Below are positions 18,342-25,726 of a stretch of DNA of 39,717 bases, in pieces. The position numbers and the translations under genes were made by a program. This DNA comes from a virus, in IMG/VR virus record IMGVR_UViG_3300020165_000049, positions 1 to 39,717 of that record. One strand, 5' to 3'. The notes under the pieces were generated by a model, which saw only the letters and a list, made by a program, of their open reading frames with translations, was not told where the DNA came from and did no database searches. The first letter of the stretch is position 1. Each line of letters starts with the position of its first letter.

Positions 18342-18357
18342 TTTTATTATAAATATT
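18342..18357 (-). promoter_or_regulatory. Putative late promoter motif, exact copy, before the tape measure gene
   Basis: The minus strand reads AATATTTATAATAAAA, ending 10 bases before the tape measure ATG. It lies just beyond the stop of the frameshift ORF (18369), between two genes, as expected for a promoter, but the leader would then be very short. Confidence 0.5.
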
Positions 18358-18368
18358 AAAAAGAGCAA

Positions 18369-18662
18369 CTATTTATAGCTGCTTTTTCCTTTATAGGGTT
18401 GAGAGGCCCTAGTAAAAGCTGGAGTATTGATCTTACCATCTTTCCCAATTAAAGTTTCTTTTCCTTTTTCTTGGAGTGGAGCAGAAGATTTTTTATTAAA
18501 ATTTTTAATTTCTGAAAATATATATTTTCTTAACCATATAGGAATATTATATACAGTATTAAAATCATAACCTCCATTGCCATGGTAGATTATTTGATGT
18601 AAATGGTTAAATAGATTTAATCTAATTGCAGGTGCATTATCAAGCGTCAGGCCAAAAAAAGT
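18369..18662 (-). CDS. Downstream frameshift ORF of the gp26-like gene (hub/tail assembly chaperone extension, gp51 position)
   Basis: An open frame of 97 codons, from just after an in-frame TAA (18663-18665) to a TAG at 18369-18371, overlapping the end of the gp26-like gene in the +1 (equivalently -2) frame. Reading the codons one by one I find no ATG, GTG or TTG, so normal initiation is unlikely. The protein looks real: LFNHLHQIIYHGNGGYDFNT, then VYNIPIWLRKYIFSEI and a basic tail ending GKSSYK. The overlap has a run of seven U read as UUU UUU UGG, where a ribosome can slip +1 or -2. The position between tube and tape measure is where lambda-type and many myophage chaperones use frameshifting; in T4, gene 51 follows gene 26. 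The first codons shown are the earliest possible; the true product would be a gp26 fusion. Confidence 0.75.
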   Translation of the reverse strand, partial: TFFGLTLDNAPAIRLNLFNHLHQIIYHGNGGYDFNTVYNIPIWLRKYIFSEIKNFNKKSSAPLQEKGKETLIGKDGKINTPAFTRASQPYKGKSSYK

Positions 18663-19368
18663 TTAATCCCAGAGGGACTTCTACCTCCCTTCCATTGTCT
18701 AAAGTGACGGTCATATCAACATCTGGTTGAGAGCTTTTTAAATGTTCTCTAAAGGCTCTAGAATCTCTAGCTAACATATACCCGTCAACAAACTCTCTGA
18801 TAGATTTAGAATCCTCATCACCATTAACAGAAATTATTATATGTTTTAATCTAGTTGTTAATTCAGGTACATTATCTTTTTGGATTTTCTTTAATCCCTT
18901 TAATTCAGCTTCTATTTTAGCATTATCATGACCATTTAGTAGTTTATAAGTAATTTTAGTACCACTATGAGGTAAAGTATAAGCAAGTTCATTTTTTCCT
19001 TCAATTAATACTGAAGGGTCAAATGGTTTGTTTTCTAATTCAGTTAAATCTACATCTTGTATTTCTCCTTCATATGTGATATGATATTTTTTACCATACC
19101 CTAAAATACGAGTTGCAATTAGTAAAGCATTTTTATCTCCTATAAGTAAATCTTTTAATTTTATAGATTTATCTATAATAACGGATTCAAGTACTTTATC
19201 TAAGACTGTTCCTTTTTGAATATAGGATTGATTAGTTAAAATATCTTCTTCCTTAGCGGTCATATATTTAATTTCTACTTTACCACTAGATAAGGGGTTG
19301 TCTTTAGGATATAATAATCCTCCAGAGGGTAAGTCTACTTCTTCAGTTGGGAATTTAAATTCACTCAT
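18640..19368 (-). CDS. gp26: Baseplate hub assembly protein, gp26-like (T4_baseplate family)
   Basis: A 242-aa protein with the characteristic N-terminal signature of the gp26 family: VDLPSGGLLYP, then VEIKYMTAKEEDIL and a helical segment with ATRILGYGKKY, followed by a beta-strand region and a helical C-terminal half. T4 gp26 (208 aa) is needed for hub assembly and is not abundant in the virion. The gene is first after the terminator that follows the tube gene, and a possible promoter lies at 19398-19412. Its end overlaps a second ORF in another frame (18369-18662) at a run of seven U, so a minor longer product is probable. The functional label comes from family resemblance plus position between tube and tape measure. 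Confidence 0.85.
   Translation of the reverse strand: MSEFKFPTEEVDLPSGGLLYPKDNPLSSGKVEIKYMTAKEEDILTNQSYIQKGTVLDKVLESVIIDKSIKLKDLLIGDKNALLIATRILGYGKKYHITYEGEIQDVDLTELENKPFDPSVLIEGKNELAYTLPHSGTKITYKLLNGHDNAKIEAELKGLKKIQKDNVPELTTRLKHIIISVNGDEDSKSIREFVDGYMLARDSRAFREHLKSSQPDVDMTVTLDNGREVEVPLGLNFFWPDA
18654..18660 (-). other. Candidate ribosomal slippery site (U7)
   Basis: On the minus strand the gp26-like reading frame runs AAC UUU UUU UGG CCU GAC GCU UGA. The seven U allow the P-site Phe tRNA to re-pair after a +1 or a -2 slip; either leads into the 97-codon downstream frame, while a -1 slip ends after two codons (UUG GCC UGA). I did not find an obvious strong stem-loop directly downstream. Confidence 0.55.
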
Positions 19369-19397
19369 AATCTTTATTTAATTAAAACGTTTTTATC

Positions 19398-19412
19398 AGT
19401 TATACATATTAA
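19398..19412 (-). promoter_or_regulatory. Possible promoter after the tube terminator
   Basis: The minus strand reads ATTAATATGTATAAC, directly downstream of the terminator at 19416-19442 and about 30 bases before the ATG of the gp26-like gene. The core ATATGTATAA resembles the elements that follow the other two terminators in the window (26560-26581 and 29602-29613). It would restart transcription for the hub/tape measure operon. Confidence 0.4.
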
Positions 19413-19415
19413 TAT

Positions 19416-19442
19416 AAAAAAAAGCTTGACCGAAGCCAAGCT
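19416..19442 (-). terminator. Intrinsic terminator after the tail tube gene
   Basis: The minus-strand RNA forms AGCUUGGC-UUCG-GUCAAGCU (one mismatch in an 8-bp stem) with a very stable cUUCGg tetraloop, followed by eight U. It lies 26 bases after the tube stop codon, separating abundant tube expression from the low-level chaperone and tape measure genes. Confidence 0.9.
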
Positions 19443-19468
19443 ATTCTTAAAAATATTTGTTTTGTTTT

Positions 19469-19957
19469 TTAGAAATTTAACACACAATAATCTGGTTGTA
19501 CAGTGAAAGTTAATTCCTGTGCGGCATCAGCATCTTCCCATGAATAATCTCCAAATGAAGCATCTATAATCATTGCCCCCTTAATTATCCATTCTGATAC
19601 TACATCACCTACTGGTCCTAATACATTAAATGTAAGATCTTTTTTATAGAAATCACTATACCCATCTCTACCTGTTACAGATTCATGGTGTAGTCTTACC
19701 CATTCCATAACGGCTTGAGCACCTGATGGTGTAATTGGATCAAATAATGTGAATTGAACGGTATTCCACACTGTTTTACCTTTGACATAACGTTGTACGT
19801 TGATGTGGTTAAGTGCTACACTACCTTGCGTTAACGACACAGCTCCTACACCTTTTACCATGTATGATGGAAACCCATCTATATACATAATAAATCTGTT
19901 CTTTTGTTTTGGCTCAAAGGCTGTAAAAAATATTTCGTTTGGATCTAATATTGCCAT
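19469..19957 (-). CDS. gp19: Tail tube protein gp19
   Basis: Polymerises into the inner tail tube through which DNA passes. The 162-aa length is almost that of T4 gp19 (163 aa). The start of the protein, with FEPKQKNRFIMYIDGFPSYM, and the strands WNTVQFTLFDPITPSGAQAV and WIIKGAMIIDASFGDYSW, are typical of the gp19 family, ending with the strand LTFTVQPDYCVLNF. It follows the sheath gene by 43 bases, the conserved gp18-gp19 order, with an exact late motif in between (19970-19985) and a strong terminator after it. This is one of the most secure assignments here. Confidence 0.95.
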   Translation of the reverse strand: MAILDPNEIFFTAFEPKQKNRFIMYIDGFPSYMVKGVGAVSLTQGSVALNHINVQRYVKGKTVWNTVQFTLFDPITPSGAQAVMEWVRLHHESVTGRDGYSDFYKKDLTFNVLGPVGDVVSEWIIKGAMIIDASFGDYSWEDADAAQELTFTVQPDYCVLNF

Positions 19958-19969
19958 TTTATTTCTTTA

Positions 19970-19985
19970 TTTTATTATAAATATT
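19970..19985 (-). promoter_or_regulatory. Putative late promoter motif, exact copy, before the tube gene
   Basis: The minus strand reads AATATTTATAATAAAA in the spacer between sheath and tube genes, ending 12 bases before the tube ATG. Together with the terminator at 19416-19442 it would make the tube gene an independent transcription unit. Confidence 0.5.
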
Positions 19986-20000
19986 TATATTTTTTGTTTT

Positions 20001-22286
20001 TTATCCAGGGAATGTTGCTCCTGTTGGAAGTACATTGAAATCTAGGATAATAAATTCAGCTGTTTTTGTTGGTTGAAGGTAAATTTGACCTACCATTTCA
20101 TTTCTATCAATAACATCTGGTGTATTATTCGATTCATCCATTACTACTCTAAAAGCATATAAACCTTGTCTTTGTTGTACTGATTCTAGGTATGGGTTTA
20201 CTGTTGCTAAGAAATTATTTCTTGTTGCAATAGTATTTTGTTCAAATACTAGGTTATCAGATACTTGTACTATATAAGATTTTAATGCTATTAATAATCT
20301 ACGTACATTTACTCTATCTAAAGCACTTGCTTTTTTCTGTAAAGTTTTTTGTCCAAATACTACAACTCCACTTTGTGGGAAAGTAGCTATTGGGTTAATA
20401 TTTGCTTCATATAAACTATCTCTGTTTCCAGACGTTAATTTTCTTTCAGCTCTAACTACTTGACCTAATCCACCTCTAGTTAAACCTGCTGGTGCGAACC
20501 ATGGGTCTGAAGATGCATCTGTAAATGCATATACACCTGGGATTAATACTGATGCTGGGGACCAAATTACTCTTCCAGTATCTGGGTCAATTAGTTGTAA
20601 CCATGGCCAATAAGTTGCGGCATATGAACTATTAAATCCACTTGCAGCTCCTACTACATTTCCAATAGTAGAACCATATCCTCTTAAATCTATAATTGCT
20701 AAACAATCTTTACGAGATTCTGCTGTTGATACAAGTAAATTAATTTCTGATGAGTGGAATTCTTGAATTAGACCTGGTGCTGCTATCACATTAAATTGAT
20801 AATCATCACTATTTGATAACAAATTAATAGAAGCTGTATAATCTATAGCGCTAATACCCTGAGTGTTATTTGCGTCAATATTTTCATTAAATGAAGCTTC
20901 TCCATAAAATAATTCTCCACTACCACTATTAAATGAACCTGAACCCACTAATGGGATACTTGCTGTAAATTCTGTTTTTGCTTCTCCAGCATTATCAAAA
21001 TAACCGGGAGTAGGATAATTTACTTTAGATACGTAAACATATTTACTTCTGTTAACATATGATCCTTCTTGTTGAATATAATAATCTCCACTATCATTTT
21101 GTATATCACCATAATAGCTATTACCTATTACAGTTTCAATATAATTAGTAGCTAATGGATCTAAAGATACATTATTAAATGTTTCTAATATAGATTTTGA
21201 AGTATTTTCATCATCTCCTCTACGAATAGCTAAGCTAAATACTCCAGTATCAGTGTTTCTTGATGTTACTTCCCATCTAACATTATTTTGAGAACCAGAT
21301 ACTAATCCTCCTCCTGAGAGTGCTGAGCCTGAATTGTTCATGATAGCTCCTTGAGAAATAGTACTTAATTCAAACGCAATAGCATTTTCTACTGCTTGTG
21401 CTGTTAAAGGTAAGAAAGTTGCATCATTTGAACCACCAATTGTAGCCGCTGCAAGTGTAACAACATCACCTAATTTATAATTCGTTCCTGGGTTATTAAC
21501 AGTTACTGCTGTAAAAGTTGATTTTAAATCCGCCTGTTGGATTGTAATAACTAAATCAGCACCTACAGTACCAATACTACCATCACCATCCATTAATACT
21601 TTTGTTACTGTTATAGTATCACCTGCTACATAATCTTCAACCCCAACATTAGATATTACTGCTCCAGTAATATTAACTCCATCTGTAGATGAAACTATTA
21701 CTGTCGCTCCTGTACCGTCACCATCAGAGGTTGTTGCTAAGGCAGCTGTTGTTCCTATGGCGGTTGCTGTTTGTGTTGGAGAAACTGTTAATGCCGCGGC
21801 TGTTAAGAAAGTATCTTGTGTTACTACTGTATAATCTACAGTAAGATTTCCATCACCTCCTCCTGTTGTTGCAGCACCTGCTACATTTCCAATAGTTGCT
21901 GTTGATGGGTTACTATTAATTAAAGAAAATAAATTAAATCCTGCTTCTAATCCACCAACTTCTACTTCATTATATATATTTAGAGATTTAGCACTGGTAA
22001 AAGAACCAGATGTTACTCTAGTTACTAATAAAGTTGTACCACCTTGTCTAAAGTAATTATTAGCTGCTATTTGGTTTAAATAAGAATGTTGTTGTGATCC
22101 ACTTGTTACTGACCCACCAAATATCGCTAAATATTCGCTATATGAAGTGATTAATGTTGGAACTTCAACAGGACCCTTAATAGATGGTCCAATTATTGCT
22201 GCACCTACTTCTACTGGGCCTTGAGTAATTTGAGATGTATCGTTTTCTCTTGCTAGTACTCCTGGAGATATTAATGTTTCTGCCAT
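20001..22286 (-). CDS. gp18: Tail sheath protein gp18 with an inserted beta-rich domain
   Basis: The contractile outer sheath subunit, 761 aa (T4 gp18 is 659). The N-terminus (LISPGVLARENDTSQI, then VEVGAAIIGPSIKGPV) and the C-terminal domain (ALDRVNVRRLLIALKSYI, FEQNTIATRNNFLATVNPYL, and the last strand AEFIILDFNVLPTGATFPG) are clear sheath signatures, the C-terminal region being the conserved handshake domain. Between about residues 130 and 297 lies Gly/Asp/Thr-rich sequence with GDG motifs and two copies of a Y-x2-GD-x-[IV]-T-[VL] repeat (YVAGDTITV, YKLGDVVTL), probably a surface domain inserted in the variable part. An exact late motif is 24 bases upstream of the ATG. The sheath call is certain. 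Confidence 0.95.
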   Translation of the reverse strand: MAETLISPGVLARENDTSQITQGPVEVGAAIIGPSIKGPVEVPTLITSYSEYLAIFGGSVTSGSQQHSYLNQIAANNYFRQGGTTLLVTRVTSGSFTSAKSLNIYNEVEVGGLEAGFNLFSLINSNPSTATIGNVAGAATTGGGDGNLTVDYTVVTQDTFLTAAALTVSPTQTATAIGTTAALATTSDGDGTGATVIVSSTDGVNITGAVISNVGVEDYVAGDTITVTKVLMDGDGSIGTVGADLVITIQQADLKSTFTAVTVNNPGTNYKLGDVVTLAAATIGGSNDATFLPLTAQAVENAIAFELSTISQGAIMNNSGSALSGGGLVSGSQNNVRWEVTSRNTDTGVFSLAIRRGDDENTSKSILETFNNVSLDPLATNYIETVIGNSYYGDIQNDSGDYYIQQEGSYVNRSKYVYVSKVNYPTPGYFDNAGEAKTEFTASIPLVGSGSFNSGSGELFYGEASFNENIDANNTQGISAIDYTASINLLSNSDDYQFNVIAAPGLIQEFHSSEINLLVSTAESRKDCLAIIDLRGYGSTIGNVVGAASGFNSSYAATYWPWLQLIDPDTGRVIWSPASVLIPGVYAFTDASSDPWFAPAGLTRGGLGQVVRAERKLTSGNRDSLYEANINPIATFPQSGVVVFGQKTLQKKASALDRVNVRRLLIALKSYIVQVSDNLVFEQNTIATRNNFLATVNPYLESVQQRQGLYAFRVVMDESNNTPDVIDRNEMVGQIYLQPTKTAEFIILDFNVLPTGATFPG

Positions 22287-22310
22287 TGTCTTATATTATA
22301 TTTAATATTA

Positions 22311-22326
22311 TTTTATTATAAATATT
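22311..22326 (-). promoter_or_regulatory. Putative late promoter motif, exact copy, before the sheath gene
   Basis: The minus strand reads AATATTTATAATAAAA, ending 24 bases before the sheath ATG, in a 58-base spacer that is otherwise only A/T-rich. It is one of four exact 16-base copies in the window. Confidence 0.5.
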
Positions 22327-22344
22327 AGAGGGTATTTCAAAAAT

Positions 22345-22575
22345 TTATTCTGGTTTTGTAAATTCTCCAGACTCTAAATCAATATTTCCATCTCCATATT
22401 TTTCTTGAAGTTCTTTACCTAACTTTAATTGTTTTTCTTGAACTATCTTAATTGAAGAATATATCGAAACTTTTTGTGCCTCTATTTGTCCTAAAGAAAA
22501 TACTAATTCATTTCCTTCAGTTTGTAATTCTTTTAATTGTTGTAACTCTTTTTCTGATAACTTAATTTTACTCAT
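22345..22575 (-). CDS. Small coiled-coil protein of unknown function
   Basis: A 76-aa protein that is almost entirely one predicted helix with heptad-like spacing (LSEKELQQLKELQTEGNELV, then IKIVQEKQLKLGKELQEKYG) and an acidic end. It has no membrane segment. It lies between the gp15-like and sheath genes. A degenerate late motif precedes it (22594-22610). Similar short coiled coils occur in phage structural operons as chaperones or internal proteins, but no specific role can be claimed. Confidence 0.65.
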   Translation of the reverse strand: MSKIKLSEKELQQLKELQTEGNELVFSLGQIEAQKVSIYSSIKIVQEKQLKLGKELQEKYGDGNIDLESGEFTKPE

Positions 22576-22593
22576 TATTTAATTATTTAATTA

Positions 22594-22610
22594 TTATAAT
22601 TATAAATATG
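22594..22610 (-). promoter_or_regulatory. Degenerate copy of the late motif
   Basis: The minus strand reads CATATTTATAATTATAA, matching the ATATTTATAAT core of the repeated motif, ending about 19 bases before the ATG of the 76-aa gene. Confidence 0.35.
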
Positions 22611-22626
22611 GTTATTTCTATTAAAA

Positions 22627-23550
22627 TTATCTAACTCTACCATCACTGTTGGGATTTTGATAATTATCAGAACTATCTACATTATCTATATTAGATACAA
22701 CTTCAGAAGTAATAGAAACTTTAGCTTTAGTATTATATTTTTTAATTGAATTTAAATCTTTTTGTATAGTGTCCGGTATTATGTATCCTCTTAAACTTAA
22801 ACCAAAAGTTCCTTTTACTAACCTATCCTTTCCTGCTGTTAATTCAGTTGCTGTTGTAAAGCTATCTACTCTAGCTCTAAATTTAAATCTTTCTGGATTT
22901 CCCCAATATGAATCTGATGCATATTCTACAGCTTCAATTACCTTATTTAATTGTTCCATATAATACGTCTGTATTATACAGCTATATTCTAGGGTAACAA
23001 AATCAGGAACAGCAATAGCTTGAAATTGTTCTACAGGTTTTCTATTATTTAATAAATTAAAATTTGAGTATGCGTTTTTTGAATTAAATCCTTTTCCAAT
23101 GTTTCCATATAAATTAGGCATATTAGAATCTAATTTATTATACGTTGTTCTATCTTTAGTAATTGTATCTCTCTTAATTACTAATATAGGTAACATTACA
23201 GCCCCAGAATCATCTCTATAATAACCATCTCTTTGAAAAGATTTCCATCTTTCAGGGCTACCATATATAACAGGAACTGTTCTTCTTTCACCATTTTGAT
23301 ACACAAAAGGTTTAATAACATTATTAAAATAAAAAAATACAGCTTCATCTAAATCTTGTATACCAATTGAAAGTTGCTTATCAGTATCCCCTTTTGAACT
23401 CATTTTAGTTGATCTATTAAAATCAATACCCGTTTGAGATTGGTTAGGGTTAGCAGGGTTATTAGGGTTTCCTCTATGCTTATCAAAAGCAACTTGTTTA
23501 GAAATACTAATTTCTTTTTGTGATTTAGGGTATGGTTTAAAATTTGCCAT
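22627..23550 (-). CDS. Tail terminator / sheath stabilizer, gp15-like
   Basis: A 307-aa protein. The central stretch DLDEAVFFYFNNVIKPFVYQ followed by NGERRTVPVIYGSPERWKSF is the pattern of T4 gp15-type tail terminators, where a helix and a beta strand with VPxxYGxxER close the tail tube and sheath. Further on come VTLEYSCIIQTYYMEQLNKV, with a helix, and a beta-rich end region (LVKGTFGLSLRGYIIP). T4 gp15 is 272 aa; here the extra length is a Gly/Asn/Pro-rich N-terminus and a Ser/Asn-rich C-terminus. It starts directly after the gp14-like stop, completing the gp13-gp14-gp15 order. Assignment is by motif resemblance and order. Confidence 0.65.
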   Translation of the reverse strand: MANFKPYPKSQKEISISKQVAFDKHRGNPNNPANPNQSQTGIDFNRSTKMSSKGDTDKQLSIGIQDLDEAVFFYFNNVIKPFVYQNGERRTVPVIYGSPERWKSFQRDGYYRDDSGAVMLPILVIKRDTITKDRTTYNKLDSNMPNLYGNIGKGFNSKNAYSNFNLLNNRKPVEQFQAIAVPDFVTLEYSCIIQTYYMEQLNKVIEAVEYASDSYWGNPERFKFRARVDSFTTATELTAGKDRLVKGTFGLSLRGYIIPDTIQKDLNSIKKYNTKAKVSITSEVVSNIDNVDSSDNYQNPNSDGRVR

Positions 23551-24081
23551 TTAGAATCTTTCTTTATATGGGGATATTGATAATTTATCCCTTGGTATAT
23601 AATAGGTTTCAAGTATTATAGATAAGTTAGTACCAAAATCTTCTAATCCTGGATTTAATGGGTTTGGTGTACCATCAGAATCATTATTAGGATAATCTGG
23701 GTTTTTACCTACAAAATATTGGTTTGTAATTGTTTGTTGTACTCCATAATAATCGTTTTGATATAAAACAACATCTCCTATCTCAGGAACTACATTAGCA
23801 TCTACTAAATCATCTCTTAAAAATGAAAATCTAATACTTCTTTGGTATTCTATCCCTAAAGAATCTTCAGGATAAAGTTGTGGTTGTCTTAATAATAAAA
23901 CATTAAATAAGAATGGACCATCATAAAATTTTTCGCCAGCAGCTTCGCCATATAAGTTAACTAGTGTTTCTTCTAATTTATACTTATATATAGCTGCTTG
24001 TTGAGTTATAATATTACCCATTAATTCACGATTAAGATGTCGTACTAAACTAACATCTCGCTGTCGTCCAAACATTGCCAT
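23551..24081 (-). CDS. Neck protein, gp14-like
   Basis: A 176-aa protein with a helical N-terminus (VRHLNRELMGNIITQQAAIYK), the stretch LVNLYGEAAGEKFYDGP, then a strand pair (SIRFSFLRDDLVDANVVPEI) and GDVVLYQNDYYGVQQT. The layout, and the idea of an interface description (PEIGDVVLYQNDYYGV), resemble T4 gp14 (256 aa), which with gp13 seals the filled head and joins the tail. It is shorter than T4 gp14. The gene lies between the gp13-like (1-base gap) and gp15-like genes without spacers. Function by position and resemblance. Confidence 0.6.
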   Translation of the reverse strand: MAMFGRQRDVSLVRHLNRELMGNIITQQAAIYKYKLEETLVNLYGEAAGEKFYDGPFLFNVLLLRQPQLYPEDSLGIEYQRSIRFSFLRDDLVDANVVPEIGDVVLYQNDYYGVQQTITNQYFVGKNPDYPNNDSDGTPNPLNPGLEDFGTNLSIILETYYIPRDKLSISPYKERF

Positions 24082-24082
24082 A

Positions 24083-25228
24083 TTATCCTATATATATTGT
24101 ATACGGAACTTGTTTTAATTCCGTTTGTTTAAATTCTGCTTCTTGTGCTCTTCTTTCTAGTAAGGATTTTCTTGATGTTTCATCTAAATAAGATCTTAAT
24201 CTTTCTATTAAAGAAGTTTTTTCTGCTGTTGCTGCTGCTATTAAATCTGATTGATTTAAAGTAATTTGAGAGTCTGGGATTGGGATGGCTCCATATTTAC
24301 CTCTTACATATCCTAATACTTCTTTTACTAATGCCAGGGTATATTCAAATATCCATTGACGTCCTACAGAATTAATTTCTGAGTAAGTGGGGTTGGTATA
24401 TGGAGTATTTGATACGTTAGAAATTACGCTACCACCTACAATTTCTGATGAATTTACTCTATCATTCCTTTTTATATATTCATACCAAACTTTTCCACTG
24501 CCAGATATAGGTATAGGAAATATTCTTAGTTTATTATTATGTATTTCAAAACTATAATTAGATCTACGAACAGTATCACTCATTTCTATTTGTTGAATAA
24601 CTTGTAAATCATAATTTAAAGGCATCATTAAAAAATTAATAGCAGGACTCATTCCTCCAAAACCAAAACTATCAAACATATTCATAGTACCCATTCCTGT
24701 CCCTACATAAGGATCATAAAACTTTTGTGATGCAGGAGGAGATTCATAAAATACTCTTTTAACTTCTATTCCTAAAGTTCCTGTACCTCCTGGAATATTT
24801 TCTGTTAAATCATAATCTTGTTGGTAAGCTATCATATCTACGGAAGCACTATAATAAGGAATATTTCCTCCCGTTCCCGCTTCAGCACCATACATTTCTG
24901 TTAGTCTAACAATAGGTTCAAAATTAGGTGCAATTAATGTTGTATTTAAATTTCCTGATGATGTATCTCCTTCTAAAGATAATTGATTATCTCTAATTAA
25001 ATAAGCATATATTTCATTTCCATAAGTAGTAGTTGCTTCTTCAAAAGCAGCATAAAAACTTATATCTTGTAATTCTACATCAACTAAAGGATATCCTAAC
25101 CTTCGGGCACAAAAATTTGCTACTTTATCAGCATCTACTCTAAATTCTTTATCATAATCATAAAACCCAAAAGGTGTTTTACCTGGATCAAATGAACTGG
25201 AGCCTTCCCAAATTGGTATATTTGCCAT
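24083..25228 (-). CDS. Neck/head completion protein, gp13-like
   Basis: A 381-aa protein. The N-terminal part contains FDPGKTPFGFYDYD, then a helical region VDADKVANFCARRLGYPLVD and LQDISFYAAFEEATTTYGNE, which look like the helical bundle of head-tail adaptor proteins. The centre has a Gly/Met/Phe-rich loop (YVGTGMGTMNMFDSFGFGGM) and the C-terminal third is helical (IAAATAEKTSLIERLRSYLD), ending near LKQVPYTIYIG. T4 gp13 is 309 aa. The gene precedes the gp14-like gene, as in T4-like genomes. The gp13 label is by order and general layout. Confidence 0.55.
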   Translation of the reverse strand: MANIPIWEGSSSFDPGKTPFGFYDYDKEFRVDADKVANFCARRLGYPLVDVELQDISFYAAFEEATTTYGNEIYAYLIRDNQLSLEGDTSSGNLNTTLIAPNFEPIVRLTEMYGAEAGTGGNIPYYSASVDMIAYQQDYDLTENIPGGTGTLGIEVKRVFYESPPASQKFYDPYVGTGMGTMNMFDSFGFGGMSPAINFLMMPLNYDLQVIQQIEMSDTVRRSNYSFEIHNNKLRIFPIPISGSGKVWYEYIKRNDRVNSSEIVGGSVISNVSNTPYTNPTYSEINSVGRQWIFEYTLALVKEVLGYVRGKYGAIPIPDSQITLNQSDLIAAATAEKTSLIERLRSYLDETSRKSLLERRAQEAEFKQTELKQVPYTIYIG

Positions 25229-25245
25229 AATTTATTTTTATTTTT

Positions 25246-25677
25246 TTAAGCTATTGAATTATCAGCCGCTACTAAATATTCTATTTTATTTTTTGTAGTA
25301 GCTGAGTCTACTTGGCATTTAACAGTTGTAATATCTCTCCAACTACCAGATGTTGCTGTAAAATAATCGTTTGAAAGAAAGAAATTTTCACTACTACCAA
25401 CTTTAAAATGGGCTTCGTCACCATTTGCATTAGAAATTGTTAAAGCTATAGTATTAGATCCCTTATTAGTAATTCTTCCATAAGTTAAAGCATTACCATT
25501 AAATGTCCCAGAACCAATCTCTCCTATTTCAAATATAGTAGTTTGTCTACTTCCCGTTACATACATTTGTCTTTTATCATAGTCCTGAATAGTGTATTCT
25601 TTTTCAGTCTCTATAACAATTTCTGGAGTATCTAAATCTGTAATTTTTTCTCTTAAAAAGAAATTTAACTTTCCCAT
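25246..25677 (-). CDS. Beta-rich small structural protein of unknown function
   Basis: A 143-aa protein made mostly of predicted beta strands with Gly/Ser/Thr turns (TTIFEIGEIGSGTFNGNALT, then TIALTISNANGDEAHFKVG). There is no signal peptide or membrane segment. It lies between the PhoH-like and gp13-like genes and is preceded by a copy of the late motif (25684-25700), with a second copy inside the end of phoH (25711-25726). Composition and location fit a head decoration, head-fibre or neck-associated protein, but I cannot place it in a known family. Confidence 0.65.
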   Translation of the reverse strand: MGKLNFFLREKITDLDTPEIVIETEKEYTIQDYDKRQMYVTGSRQTTIFEIGEIGSGTFNGNALTYGRITNKGSNTIALTISNANGDEAHFKVGSSENFFLSNDYFTATSGSWRDITTVKCQVDSATTKNKIEYLVAADNSIA

Positions 25678-25683
25678 AATATA

Positions 25684-25726
25684 TTTTATTTATAAATATT
25701 AAGTTATTTTTTATTATTATAAATAT
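25684..25726 (-). promoter_or_regulatory. Two tandem copies of the late motif
   Basis: On the minus strand, TATATTTATAATAATAA (25710-25726, overlapping the last codons of phoH) is followed by AATATTTATAAATAAAA (25684-25700), the latter ending 6 bases before the ATG of the 143-aa gene. This is the only place in the window where two copies lie close together. Confidence 0.4.
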
